Positions 17,092 to 28,075 of a stretch of DNA of 64,000 bases are shown piece by piece. Each line of letters begins with the position of its first letter. Position 1 is the first letter of the stretch. Location: contig CANDGI010000008.1 in NCBI GenBank assembly GCA_947384285.1, positions 1-64,000 on the forward strand, in the 5' to 3' direction. The translations under genes and the position numbers were made by a program. The DNA comes from an uncultured Lachnospiraceae bacterium (GTDB lineage: Bacteria > Bacillota > Clostridia > Lachnospirales > Lachnospiraceae). A model generated the notes under the pieces. The model made no database searches. It saw nothing but the letters and a program-made list of their open reading frames with translations, and was not told the DNA's origin.

Positions 17092-17772
17092 ATGAAATAC
17101 CATTGCTTAATTATAGATGATGAAAAACTGCTGGCAGACAGCACAGCAGAGTATTTTAATTTATTCGGGGTAAAAACAGCGGCAGTTTACAGTGCAGAAG
17201 AAAGCCGCTGTTTTTTTGAGGAAAATACCGCAGGGCTTTTGCTATTGGATATCAATTTGGGAGATGGGAGCGGATTTGCATTGTGCAGGGAGCTGCGGGA
17301 GCAGACAGATATCCCCATTCTTTTTATTTCTGCCAGGACAAGCGACGATGATAAAATTGCCGCTTTGAATATCGGCGGCGACGACTATATTCAAAAACCT
17401 TGTTCTCTTGGCGTTCTGCTGGCAAAGGTTCAGGCGGTCTTAAAGCGTTACGGGAAAGAAAGCGGGGAAAATTATTCGGATCAAAGGATTAAGGTTGACA
17501 TGCCAGGGCAGAGCCTGCTGGTAGACGGAAAGAAAGTGAAATTAACCATGATGGAATTCCGGCTTCTGTCCTATTTAATCCAAAACCGGGATAAGGTGGT
17601 GTCCAAACAGGAGCTTTTTGAAAAAGTCTGGGCAGATAAATTCACCGGAGATGGAACCTTAAATGTCCATATCCGCAGAATACGCGAGGCCATAGAAGTA
17701 AATCCCAACCAGCCGGAATATATTGTCACTTACTGGGGCAAAGGATATAAATTTGAAGGAGCGGGAAGATGA
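17092..17772 (+). CDS. OmpR-family response regulator
   Basis: A 226-residue two-component response regulator. The receiver domain (1-115) has the acidic pair DD at 9-10, the phospho-accepting Asp53 in LLLDINLGDG and the lysine in IQKPCS near 103. A winged-helix OmpR/PhoB-type DNA-binding domain (about 128-224) ends in YIVTYWGKGYKFE. The gene is led by AGGAAAGGA and overlaps the histidine kinase by four bases (ATGA). With the downstream ABC transporter it matches the common Firmicute modules that sense and expel antimicrobial peptides. Direct TTAAGG repeats ahead of the transporter genes are a likely binding site. Confidence 0.92.
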   Translation: MKYHCLIIDDEKLLADSTAEYFNLFGVKTAAVYSAEESRCFFEENTAGLLLLDINLGDGSGFALCRELREQTDIPILFISARTSDDDKIAALNIGGDDYIQKPCSLGVLLAKVQAVLKRYGKESGENYSDQRIKVDMPGQSLLVDGKKVKLTMMEFRLLSYLIQNRDKVVSKQELFEKVWADKFTGDGTLNVHIRRIREAIEVNPNQPEYIVTYWGKGYKFEGAGR

Positions 17773-19091
17773 AAACGCACAGGTTTGTTTTTGTTATTCT
17801 GCTGATTTTCCTGCTGGAGGCGGCTGCTGTGATTTTTTTCATGGGCAGGGAGGAGAAGCCGTCCCAGGATGTGGCGGCAGTAAACAAAATTGTAAAAACG
17901 TTGGAAAATGACTGGGATCAAACTGCCAGGGCAGAAGATGTCCAAAAGAAAGATAATGTGGCAAAGGCGGATCATGCGAAGGAGAGAAAGGCAGCTTTGG
18001 AGCCATTTGACTATGTTGTCATTGATAACAGCGGAACTGTATTATTCAAGACCAGGGAACATTTAAGCGAAACCATAAGCCAGGCAATTTCCCACAGAGA
18101 TACAATACTTGATGTAAAACAATCAGAAGCTGTGGTGGGAAAAGTGATTTTCTACAATTCATGGGCAGAAAATTCTGCAGCCAGGAAGCGCAGCGCGGTT
18201 TTATGTCTGCTGCTGCTTTTGCTGATTCAGGCAGCAGTCCTTGCAGGTTATGCAGCAGGGCTTTACCGAAAGCTGGTAAAGCCTTTTCGTAAACTGGAAG
18301 GTTTTGCGGAACGGATTGCCGGAGGAAATCTGGACATCCCGCTGGAAATGGACAGACAGAACCTGTTTGGCGCATTTACGGAAAGCTTCGACATTATGCG
18401 TGCAGAGCTTAAGAAGGCAAGGCTTGCCCAGGCAAAGGCAGATGCAGAGAAGAAGGAACTTGTGGCGAAGCTTTCCCATGATATCAAAACTCCTGTAGCC
18501 AGCATAAAGGCTGCGTCCGAAGTGGGATCTGCCCTTGCAGAAAGCGCAAGGATGCAGGAAAATTATGCACAGATTATTCAAAAAGCCGACCAGATTAACA
18601 GCCTGGTTACGAATTTGTTTACAGCAACACTGGAAGAATTACAGGAGCTGACAGTAGCGCCTGGTGATATGGAAAGCAGTGAACTTACGTGTATGCTTGA
18701 AAATGCAGATTATCTCCACCGGGCCGGTGTTTGTGCCATTCCTCCCTGCCTGGTATGGGCGGACAGGTTCAGGCTGCAGCAGGTGTTTGACAATATTTTT
18801 GCTAATTCCTATAAATATGCAGATACAGCCATCCGGGTGCAGGCGGAAAGAACCGGCAGCAGGCTTGTGGTGGAAATTGAAGACGAAGGCGGCGGACTGC
18901 CAGAGGAGGAACTCTTGTTTATCAAAGAAAAATTCCGCCGGGGAAGCAATGCCAGAGGAATCGAAGGGGCGGGGCTCGGGCTGTTTATCTCCAACTATTT
19001 TATGGAAGCCATGGACGGGGCTTTTACAGTGGAAAATGGAGAAAAAGGGCTTAGAGTAGGCGTTGCTGTTTTGCTAAGCGGCATCCGTTAA
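17769..19091 (+). CDS. sensor histidine kinase
   Basis: A 440-residue membrane histidine kinase. TM1 covers about residues 7-25; an extracytoplasmic part of roughly 115 residues follows (rich in charged residues around 50-75); TM2 covers about 141-163. A HAMP region (166-218) precedes the H-box LSHDIKTPVAS with His237. The ATP-binding domain shows an N-box DNIFANSYKYAD, a G1 box VEIEDEGGGLPEE and a G2 box GAGLGLFIS. The sizeable extracellular domain distinguishes it from intramembrane-sensing BceS kinases, which have almost none, so it may sense a ligand directly. It overlaps the response-regulator gene and is followed by a 176-bp gap before the ABC genes. Confidence 0.9.
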   Translation: MKTHRFVFVILLIFLLEAAAVIFFMGREEKPSQDVAAVNKIVKTLENDWDQTARAEDVQKKDNVAKADHAKERKAALEPFDYVVIDNSGTVLFKTREHLSETISQAISHRDTILDVKQSEAVVGKVIFYNSWAENSAARKRSAVLCLLLLLLIQAAVLAGYAAGLYRKLVKPFRKLEGFAERIAGGNLDIPLEMDRQNLFGAFTESFDIMRAELKKARLAQAKADAEKKELVAKLSHDIKTPVASIKAASEVGSALAESARMQENYAQIIQKADQINSLVTNLFTATLEELQELTVAPGDMESSELTCMLENADYLHRAGVCAIPPCLVWADRFRLQQVFDNIFANSYKYADTAIRVQAERTGSRLVVEIEDEGGGLPEEELLFIKEKFRRGSNARGIEGAGLGLFISNYFMEAMDGAFTVENGEKGLRVGVAVLLSGIR

Positions 19092-19143
19092 AAATGCCTT
19101 TTCTGAAACGCCCTGGCTGCCCATATGATCCTGCGGCAGTGAT

Positions 19144-19160
19144 TTAAGGATTTGTTAAGG
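19144..19160 (+). promoter_or_regulatory. direct TTAAGG repeats, candidate response-regulator site
   Basis: TTAAGG at 19144-19149 and again at 19155-19160, an 11-bp period, is typical for tandem binding of OmpR/PhoB-type regulators. It lies about 110 bp before the ABC ATPase gene, a good position for an activator site. The core promoter is not clear. Confidence 0.5.
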
Positions 19161-19267
19161 TTTCCATAAAGACATTTAAGAATCGGGAAAATAAAATAAA
19201 ACATATTAGAAGCGCTGCAGCGAACTGATCTTGTTAATATTTCGATACACAGGAAAGGAGTTTCCCA

Positions 19268-20026
19268 ATGAAAAAAGTCATTTATAAAACGGAAAATTTA
19301 AGCAAATCCTTCTCCAACGGAGGAACACAGCAGCATGTGCTGAAAAACATTGGCCTGGAACTTTACCAAGGAGATTTTACGGTAATTATGGGTGCCAGCG
19401 GAGCCGGAAAATCCACCCTTTTGTATGCCCTTTCTGGTATGGATACGCCGACCCTTGGCACTATAACCTTTGGCGGGCAGGTGATTTCCGATTTGAACCA
19501 GGACGGGCTTTGCGTATTTCGAAGAGAACATTGCGGATTTGTGTTTCAGCAGATTTATCTGATTGACAGCATGAGCGTATTGGACAATGTGCTTTGCGCA
19601 GGGCTTTTGGTTAACAGGGACAAAAAGGCGCTGTTGGGTCGGGCAAAGGAATTATTTCAGGCTGTGGATATTTCGGAGGAAACCCAGAGAAAATTTCCCA
19701 CCCAGATTTCCGGCGGCGAAGCACAGCGGGTAGGGATTGTGAGAGCGCTGATTAATTCCCCGGAAATTTTATTTGCAGATGAACCGACCGGAGCCTTAAA
19801 TTCCAAGACAGGGCTGGATGTCTTAAATACCTTAACCAAATTTAACCAGCAGGGGCAGAGTGTGGTAATGGTAACCCATGATATGCGTTCCGCACGCAGG
19901 GGCAGCCGTATCTTATATTTAAAGGACGGCGCGATTTTGGGGGAATGTAATCTGGGCAGGTACGTACACGGCGATGAAAAAAGGCATAAGAAGCTGTCTG
20001 CTTTTCTTGCGGAAATGGGGTGGTAA
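19268..20026 (+). CDS. ABC transporter ATP-binding protein (peptide-resistance/MacB type)
   Basis: A 252-residue ABC ATPase. Walker A is GASGAGKST (about 41-49), the signature motif ISGGEAQR (about 148-155), Walker B ILFADEPTGAL, and the H-loop MVTHDM. These features match the LolD/MacB/BceA class that pairs with FtsX-type permeases and usually extracts or exports peptides or lipids rather than importing nutrients. A ribosome-binding site AGGAAAGGAG precedes the ATG. The permease gene starts 2 bp after its stop. It lies behind a two-component system, suggesting induction by a cell-envelope stressor. Confidence 0.92.
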   Translation: MKKVIYKTENLSKSFSNGGTQQHVLKNIGLELYQGDFTVIMGASGAGKSTLLYALSGMDTPTLGTITFGGQVISDLNQDGLCVFRREHCGFVFQQIYLIDSMSVLDNVLCAGLLVNRDKKALLGRAKELFQAVDISEETQRKFPTQISGGEAQRVGIVRALINSPEILFADEPTGALNSKTGLDVLNTLTKFNQQGQSVVMVTHDMRSARRGSRILYLKDGAILGECNLGRYVHGDEKRHKKLSAFLAEMGW

Positions 20027-20028
20027 TT

Positions 20029-22419
20029 ATGAGGAAAAGTTTATTTCTTGCGAGAGCCAACCTGCGCAAGGCGAAAGGACAGACTGCAGCAGAAATTGTG
20101 CTGATTCTTCTGGCTGCAGGGATGATGAACCTGTGGCTGCTGTTGAGCTTTGATTATAAACAGAATTTCGACCGCTGGCATCAGCGCCTGAATGCAGAGC
20201 ATGTGACAGTCTGTGTGGAAAATAGTAAAGCAGCAGGTGAATCAGTGTTGGACCAAAGTGCAGCAATAGATGATACTCGTGAAATGAAGGATGAAATTTC
20301 CAAAATACTGGAAAAGGATGTGCGTACATCGGAATTCTGCATGGATGACGTGATGTGTGCGGGAGGAAAGATTGCCTACAATGGCGGGGAGGCGGCCTCT
20401 AATTTTATTATGATGAAAAAGGAGGATGCAAAGAAGCGGCTGATTGGAAAGGTGGAGTTTCTGGAGGATGGCGGATTTGCAGAGGGCGTCTATCTTCCTA
20501 TGATATATAAAACAGGAGATATTGAAGTTGGAAAACCTGTGGAGCTTACCATTGGAAATCATAAGGCCAGTTACCTGGTATGCGGCTTTTTTAACAGTGC
20601 TATGGCAGGCTCCCACAACTGCGCCATGTTTGAAATCCTGATGACAGATCAGGCTTACCGGGACTTGGAAGGCAAAGGGTATGCCATGGGTGCTGTCCTG
20701 GTTTCCGTGCGGATTTCGGACAAATCGGAAAGCGAGGAATTTGAAAATATGCTGAATCATGAGATATCGGCCAGGTATCCGGGAGCTTTTTCTGTCAGTA
20801 ACTCCTATGCATTGGTTTCCCAGTCGCGTTATATTTCGCAGATGATTTGTTCCGGTGTCATCAGCGCCATGGCGTTTTTTGTGCTGTTGATTGTGCTGGC
20901 TGTGATATCTTCCAATATTATCCATTATATCCAGGAAAATATGAGGAATCTGGGTGTATGGAAGGCGCTGGGGTATCAAAGCAGGCAGCTTATGGGAATG
21001 CTGCTTCTGCAATTTCTCGGCATTACCTTTTTTGCATCGCTTTTAGGCGTGCTGCTTTCCTGGCTGTTGTTTCCCAGCGTAAATGAAATGATGGTTTCCC
21101 AGACGGGAATTCCCTATGAAATCCATATCCTGCCGGCGCCTTTGTGCGCGACCCTGGTCGTGTTGTCTGGGGCTGTGGCTTTGACGGTATGGCTGTCCGC
21201 TCGCAGAATCCGAAAAATTCCTCCTATTGACGCCCTGCGCCAGGGAATACAGACCCACAGCTTTCGTCGCAACCATGTTCCGCTGGACAAAACAAGGCTG
21301 CCCTTGCAGCCGGCTCTTTCGCTGAAAACCACTTTATCGGGGATGAAATATAACATCACTATTTGCGTGACTATGCTGGTATTGTCCCTGATTCTGGTAT
21401 TTTCCGGGCTGATGCTGGAAAATGTAATTGTGGACATCACGCCTTTTCTCAATCTTGTTGTAGGGGAAACAGCGGATGTCTGCATCAATATTAATGCAGA
21501 TGCTGAAACAGAATTTTTACGGGAAATGGAAAAGGACAGCCGTGTGGAAAAAGTTTACCTGTACCATGCCCAAAAAGTAGGGCATGCGGGAGGGGCTGAA
21601 TTATTGGCAAGCATCTGCGATGATTTTTCCCAGGTAAATAATAAAGAAGTTATGATAGAAGGAAGGTTTCCAGAGTTTGACAATGAGGCGGCAGTGGCTG
21701 TAAAATATGCCAGAGAGCATGGATATAGGATTGGCGATGAAATCAGGCTCAATTTTGGAGAAAAGGAAGCAGATTATATTATTTCTGGTTTTACGCAGAT
21801 TTCCAATAATCTAGGAAAGGACTGCTTATTGACCCGGAAAGGGTATGAGCGGCTGGGAAGCCTGTCTACGCTAAGCTATTATATAAACCTTTCGAAAAAT
21901 ACGAAAGCAGCTGGTTTCAATCAGGAAACCATCAGGCGGCTGGGGGAAACCGTCAACCAGGCCCAGAATATGTCAGAGGTTATCTATGGAGTGTCAGTGG
22001 TCTATATTTCTTTGATGAAAGTAATTGTAGCTGCAGTTCTTTTTCTTAGCATAACGATTATTGCATTTGTGATGTATCTGCTGGTACGGGCTATGCTGGC
22101 CAGCAAAAAGAAGGAGTACGGCATTTTAAAATCCCTGGGCTTTACCACCGCACAGCTTATGGTTCAGACCGCATTAAGCTTTTTGCCAGCGGTGATAGGT
22201 TCCACCGCCCTTGGGCTTGTGGCAAGCTGTTTTGTGATAAATCCGCTGACAGCGGTATTTTTAAGAAACATTGGAATCGTTACCTGCACATTCCGTATCC
22301 CTGTGGGGTTTGTTATCGTATCAGGGTTTGGGCTTGTATTGTTTGCCTTTGCGGCTGCCTGCCTGATGTCCTTACGCATTCGGAAGATTGTGCCCAGATC
22401 CCTGCTGGCCAATGATTAA
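20029..22419 (+). CDS. FtsX-family ABC permease, two FtsX domains
   Basis: A 796-residue membrane permease. The ATG at 20029 is preferred over a GTG at 20020 that lies within the ATPase gene. The layout is one N-terminal TM (about 20-40), a large extracytoplasmic domain (about 45-265), then a first FtsX domain with three TMs (about 270-400). A TM near 445-470, a second extracytoplasmic domain and a second FtsX domain with three TMs (about 660-790) follow. The final RSLLAND and the duplicated R-K-I-P/V-P tails are typical. This eight-helix arrangement differs from the ten-helix BceB permeases. With the ATPase it forms a mechanotransmission-type transporter likely handling peptides or lipids. 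Confidence 0.9.
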   Translation: MRKSLFLARANLRKAKGQTAAEIVLILLAAGMMNLWLLLSFDYKQNFDRWHQRLNAEHVTVCVENSKAAGESVLDQSAAIDDTREMKDEISKILEKDVRTSEFCMDDVMCAGGKIAYNGGEAASNFIMMKKEDAKKRLIGKVEFLEDGGFAEGVYLPMIYKTGDIEVGKPVELTIGNHKASYLVCGFFNSAMAGSHNCAMFEILMTDQAYRDLEGKGYAMGAVLVSVRISDKSESEEFENMLNHEISARYPGAFSVSNSYALVSQSRYISQMICSGVISAMAFFVLLIVLAVISSNIIHYIQENMRNLGVWKALGYQSRQLMGMLLLQFLGITFFASLLGVLLSWLLFPSVNEMMVSQTGIPYEIHILPAPLCATLVVLSGAVALTVWLSARRIRKIPPIDALRQGIQTHSFRRNHVPLDKTRLPLQPALSLKTTLSGMKYNITICVTMLVLSLILVFSGLMLENVIVDITPFLNLVVGETADVCININADAETEFLREMEKDSRVEKVYLYHAQKVGHAGGAELLASICDDFSQVNNKEVMIEGRFPEFDNEAAVAVKYAREHGYRIGDEIRLNFGEKEADYIISGFTQISNNLGKDCLLTRKGYERLGSLSTLSYYINLSKNTKAAGFNQETIRRLGETVNQAQNMSEVIYGVSVVYISLMKVIVAAVLFLSITIIAFVMYLLVRAMLASKKKEYGILKSLGFTTAQLMVQTALSFLPAVIGSTALGLVASCFVINPLTAVFLRNIGIVTCTFRIPVGFVIVSGFGLVLFAFAAACLMSLRIRKIVPRSLLAND

Positions 22420-22569
22420 CAAAAGCGAGGGGTTTATATTTCCGGTTATGTCTTTTTGCATTCGAGAGATTAAATCCAGATTTCTGCTGGCCGATGATGA
22501 ACAAGATTTGAGCTGTGCATGGAAAGGCGCGGCAAATTATAAAGAAATTATAAAATCGAAGAAATACTA

Positions 22570-22598
22570 TTGACAATAAAAAATGTTAGTGCTATTTT
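22570..22598 (+). promoter_or_regulatory. sigma-A promoter of the hrcA-grpE-dnaK-dnaJ operon
   Basis: TTGACA (22570-22575) and TATTTT (22593-22598) are separated by 17 bp, immediately upstream of the CIRCE operator. Confidence 0.75.
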
Positions 22599-22611
22599 AA
22601 GTACATAGATG

Positions 22612-22638
22612 TTAGCACTCCTGCAAGCTGAGTGCTAA
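22612..22638. promoter_or_regulatory. CIRCE operator (HrcA binding site)
   Basis: A perfect CIRCE element: TTAGCACTC, a 9-bp spacer and GAGTGCTAA. HrcA binds it to repress class I heat-shock genes. It overlaps the expected transcript start of the operon that encodes HrcA itself, giving autoregulation. Confidence 0.97.
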
Positions 22639-22669
22639 CAAAAGAAAAAACTTGCACAGGAGGCCAGGT

Positions 22670-23749
22670 ATGCAGGAGCTGGATGAAAGAAAAAGAAAAA
22701 TTTTAAATGCAATCATCCAGAATTATCTGGATACAGGAGAACCAGTAGGTTCCAGGACCATTTCAAAATATTCAGATTTGAATTTAAGTTCTGCAACCAT
22801 CCGCAATGAGATGTCGGATTTGGAAGAACTGGGATACATTTTACAGCCCCACACCTCTGCAGGCCGGATTCCTTCAGACCAGGGTTACCGGTTTTATGTA
22901 GATAACCTGATGAAGCAGAAGGATCAGGAAGCCACAGAGATGAAGGAGTTCATGATTGAACATACGGAGCGGATGGAGCAGGTATTGCAGCAGATGGCAA
23001 AGATGCTGGCGGCAAATACCAATTATACCGCCATGATAACTTCTCCTTCTTATCATAAGAATAAAGTAAAGTTCCTGCAGCTGTCCCAGGTGGATGAGGA
23101 GCAGCTTCTGGCAGTCATTGTGATGGAAGGCAACCTGGTAAAGAATAAGATGATTTCTACCAGGGAAGCCTTAGATAATGAAACATTATTGAAGTTGAAT
23201 ATTCTTTTGAATACCAGCCTCAACGGGCTGTCAGCAGAGGAGATTAACCTTGGCACCATTGCGAAGCTCAAAGAGCAGGCAGGCATCCACAGCAACATTG
23301 TAAGCGATGTGTTAGATGCATTGGCAGAAGCCATCCAGGAGGATGAAGAGCTTGAGGTTTACACCAGCGGGACAACAAATATTTTAAAATATCCAGAATT
23401 AAGCGATTCCCAGAAAGCACGGGAGCTGCTGGATGCCTTTGAAGAGAAGCAGCAGTTAATCAGCCTGGTCAATGAAACCTTAACCTCCCAGGAAGAGACG
23501 GGAATCCAGGTATATATTGGTTCAGAATCTCCCATTCAGAAGATGAAGGACTGCAGCGTGGTAACAGCAACCTATCAGATTGGGGAGGGAATGACAGGAA
23601 CCATAGGGATTATCGGACCGAAACGCATGGATTACGAGAATGTCATGGATAACCTTAAGACATTGAAGGTGCAGCTTGACGCTGTGTTTCGGAAACCGAA
23701 AAAAAGCAGGAAAGAGATACCCCGTTCAGATTTGGAAAACGGAGGATAA
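22670..23749 (+). CDS. hrcA: heat-inducible transcription repressor HrcA
   Basis: A 359-residue repressor that binds CIRCE and turns off chaperone genes until GroE is titrated by unfolded proteins. The ATG at 22670, behind AGGAGG, is chosen over an upstream in-frame TTG. The winged-helix N-terminus carries TGEPVGSRTISKY and SSATIRNEMSDLEELG, followed by QPHTSAGRIPSDQGYRFYVD, a very diagnostic HrcA block. The C-terminal dimerisation domain ends with GIIGPKRMDYENVMDNL. It is the first gene of the classical operon and sits directly behind its own operator. Confidence 0.97.
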   Translation: MQELDERKRKILNAIIQNYLDTGEPVGSRTISKYSDLNLSSATIRNEMSDLEELGYILQPHTSAGRIPSDQGYRFYVDNLMKQKDQEATEMKEFMIEHTERMEQVLQQMAKMLAANTNYTAMITSPSYHKNKVKFLQLSQVDEEQLLAVIVMEGNLVKNKMISTREALDNETLLKLNILLNTSLNGLSAEEINLGTIAKLKEQAGIHSNIVSDVLDALAEAIQEDEELEVYTSGTTNILKYPELSDSQKARELLDAFEEKQQLISLVNETLTSQEETGIQVYIGSESPIQKMKDCSVVTATYQIGEGMTGTIGIIGPKRMDYENVMDNLKTLKVQLDAVFRKPKKSRKEIPRSDLENGG

Positions 23750-23794
23750 GAAGCGTCCAGATTTGAAAGACAGAAAATAGAAAGGTGAACAGAT

Positions 23795-24493
23795 ATGGCA
23801 GAACAGAAAGATATGGAAGCAATGGAAAGCCAGGAGACAGAGAATATGGAAACGGAACATGCAGAAGCAGGAAATGTGAAAACAGAAGAAACAAAAGACT
23901 CTGGCAGACATCAAGAAGAATCCGAATGTACCGCCCAGCCAGAGACAGAAGAGGAGGAAGAAGCTGCCCAAGGGGAGGAGAAAGAGACCGAGGAGCCTTC
24001 GGAGGAAGGGCAGGGAGAAGAGAAAAAAGGATTTTTCAAGAAAAAAGAAAAGAAAAATAAGCAGGAAGAAAAAATTGCGGAACTGACCGACCGAGTACAG
24101 CGGCAGATGGCAGAATTTGACAATTTCCGCAAGCGGACTGAGAAGGAAAAAGCCCAGATGTTTGAGGTGGGAGCGAAAAGCGTGATCGAAAAAATCCTTC
24201 CGGTGGTGGACAATTTTGAACGAGGATTATCCGCTGTTCCCGTAGAATCAAAGGAAGATCCCTTTGTGCAGGGAATGGATAAGATATATAAGCAGTTGAT
24301 GACAGAACTGGAAAACCTGGAAGTAAAGCCCATTGAAGCGGTAGGCACTGAGTTTAATCCAGACTTCCACAATGCAGTGATGCAGGTGGAAAGCGAAGAA
24401 TATGAATCTGGGGTTGTGGCACAGGAACTGCAGAGAGGGTACATGTACCGGGATAGCGTGGTAAGGCACAGCATGGTGGCTGTGGTGCAGTGA
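23795..24493 (+). CDS. grpE: nucleotide exchange factor GrpE
   Basis: A 232-residue cofactor that releases ADP from DnaK. The first 85 or so residues are an acidic Glu-rich low-complexity extension, longer than in E. coli GrpE. The coiled-coil follows with QMAEFDNFRKRTEKEK, and the C-terminal beta domain has EAVGTEFNPDFHNAVMQ and the terminal GYMYRDSVVRHSMVAVV. It lies 45 bp after hrcA and 69 bp before dnaK. Such acidic N-terminal tails are common in Clostridia and probably disordered. Confidence 0.96.
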   Translation: MAEQKDMEAMESQETENMETEHAEAGNVKTEETKDSGRHQEESECTAQPETEEEEEAAQGEEKETEEPSEEGQGEEKKGFFKKKEKKNKQEEKIAELTDRVQRQMAEFDNFRKRTEKEKAQMFEVGAKSVIEKILPVVDNFERGLSAVPVESKEDPFVQGMDKIYKQLMTELENLEVKPIEAVGTEFNPDFHNAVMQVESEEYESGVVAQELQRGYMYRDSVVRHSMVAVVQ

Positions 24494-24535
24494 CAAGCAG
24501 CTTCCAGGCAATGAAACAGCAGACAATGTAATTAG

Positions 24536-26434
<1,899 letters not shown>

Positions 26435-26436
26435 TC

Positions 26437-27618
26437 ATGGCAGAACAGAAAAGAGATTATTATGAAGTCCTTGGAGTGGACAAAAATGCGGATGATGCTG
26501 CCATTAAAAAAGCATACCGCCAGCTTGCCAAAAAATATCACCCGGATATGAATCCGGGTGATGCTGAGGCAGAGAAAAAGTTTAAAGAAGCTTCCGAGGC
26601 TTATGCTGTCTTAAGCGACCCGGATAAAAAACGCCAGTACGACCAGTTCGGCCATGCGGCCTTTGACGGAGGTATGGGCGGCGCAGGCGGCTTCGACTTT
26701 TCCGGCATGGATATGGGAGACATTTTCGGCGATATTTTCGGCGATTTATTTGGCGGCGGCTCCCGAAGGCGCTCAGCCAATAATGGGCCTATGAAGGGCG
26801 CGAATTTAAGGGCGGCAGTGCGGATTACCTTTGAAGAAGCGGCTTTTGGCTGTGAGAAGGAAATTGAAATTACATTAAAAGATGAATGCCAGACCTGCCA
26901 CACCACAGGGGCAAAGCCGGGGACTTCACCGGAGACCTGTACCAAGTGCGGAGGAAAAGGGAAGGTGGTATACACCCAGCAGTCATTCCTTGGCATGGTG
27001 CAGAATGTACAGACCTGCCCGGATTGCCATGGAACCGGGAAAATCATCAAGGAGAAATGCCCCGACTGCCGGGGAACCGGATATATTGCTAAACGTAAGA
27101 AAATTAAAGTTTCCATCCCAGCGGGCATTGACAATGGCCAGAGCGTCCGCATCCGGGAAAAAGGAGAGCCTGGCACCAACGGCGGGCCAAGAGGTGATTT
27201 GCTGGTAGAGGTTAATGTAAGCAGGCACCCGATCTTCCAGCGGCAGGATATGAATATTTATTCTACCGCACCCATTTCTTTTGCCCAGGCTGCATTGGGC
27301 GGTGAAGTGCGTATCAGCACCATCGACGGGGATATTCTCTATGATGTGAAGCCGGGAACCCAGACGGATACCAGAATCCGCCTGAAAGGCAAGGGCATCC
27401 CGTCCCTGCGCAATTCTTCCATCCGGGGCGACCATTACGTGACCCTTGTAGTCCAGGTGCCCACCGGTTTGAATGAAGAGGCCAAAGAGGCTTTGCGCAG
27501 ATTTGACGAAGCCAGCGGACAGTCCCTAAAGAAAGGGAATGGAGCAGCCCACGCAGAGAAGCATGGAAAGAAAAAAGGCTTTATGGGAAAGATTAAAGAA
27601 TCCCTGGAAGATATGTAA
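26437..27618 (+). CDS. dnaJ: co-chaperone DnaJ (Hsp40)
   Basis: A 393-residue type I DnaJ that delivers substrates to DnaK and stimulates its ATPase. The J domain (4-70) holds the HPD motif in [12 protein letters not shown] Gly/Phe-rich segment follows ([19 protein letters not shown]). Four zinc-binding repeats are present: [24 protein letters not shown] and CPDCRGTG. The C-terminal substrate domain and a short basic tail complete the protein. It is the last gene of the operon, ahead of a terminator. Confidence 0.97.
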   Translation: MAEQKRDYYEVLGVDKNADDAAIKKAYRQLAKKYHPDMNPGDAEAEKKFKEASEAYAVLSDPDKKRQYDQFGHAAFDGGMGGAGGFDFSGMDMGDIFGDIFGDLFGGGSRRRSANNGPMKGANLRAAVRITFEEAAFGCEKEIEITLKDECQTCHTTGAKPGTSPETCTKCGGKGKVVYTQQSFLGMVQNVQTCPDCHGTGKIIKEKCPDCRGTGYIAKRKKIKVSIPAGIDNGQSVRIREKGEPGTNGGPRGDLLVEVNVSRHPIFQRQDMNIYSTAPISFAQAALGGEVRISTIDGDILYDVKPGTQTDTRIRLKGKGIPSLRNSSIRGDHYVTLVVQVPTGLNEEAKEALRRFDEASGQSLKKGNGAAHAEKHGKKKGFMGKIKESLEDM

Positions 27619-27712
27619 ATATTATTTTCAATAGATTGCCAAAATTATTTTCCTGAAGTTCCTAAGAATTTTTGGAAATGTATGGACGCAGATAGGGCCT
27701 AGGTGATGTACC

Positions 27713-27757
27713 GAATCCCACAAATGGCATAAATATGCTGTTTGTGGGATTCTTTTA
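27713..27757 (+). terminator. rho-independent terminator of the dnaK operon
   Basis: GAATCCCACAAA (27713-27724) pairs with TTTGTGGGATTC (27741-27752), followed by TTTTATG. The 12-bp stem is perfect. Confidence 0.85.
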
Positions 27758-27985
27758 TGTTTTGTGATGCCTGTTGAGCCTTCATTTTAAATATTTAAGC
27801 CTATAGCAGCAAAGAATGAAAAGTAAGAGTGATAGAAAGCTGAGGAGCAATCCCCGGCTTTTTTGCTGTCTTAAAAAGGGATTGTTGATATATAGGATGT
27901 CACCGAAAGCATTACAATATATATTGCAGGTAACATATCATTTCCTCACAGTCTCTTCGCTTACTATATTCCATGTACAAATTGA
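27758..27985. other. gene-free spacer with a second weak hairpin
   Basis: No coding region is evident. A hairpin near 27836-27867 (AAGCTGAGG with CCCCGGCTT, two wobble pairs, then a T run) may be a back-up terminator. The rest is AT-rich and unremarkable. Confidence 0.4.
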
Positions 27986-28014
27986 TTGACAAGGGCAAAT
28001 TTTAGGGATATAAT
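27986..28014 (+). promoter_or_regulatory. consensus promoter of the OYE/CoA-transferase operon
   Basis: TTGACA (27986-27991) and TATAAT (28009-28014) with 17 bp between, about 60 bp before the start codon. Because this region is transcribed as leader, the in-frame upstream start within it is not used. Confidence 0.85.
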
Positions 28015-28075
28015 ATTAGCAGAATGTATTCGGCGAATCAATTCTACAAAATTAATTATAAGAAAGGGGATTTTT

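Noticed and set aside
23911..24474. A 187-residue minus-strand frame opposite grpE
   Set aside because: It is Ser/Cys-rich shadow coding of the Glu-rich GrpE sequence with no start signals.
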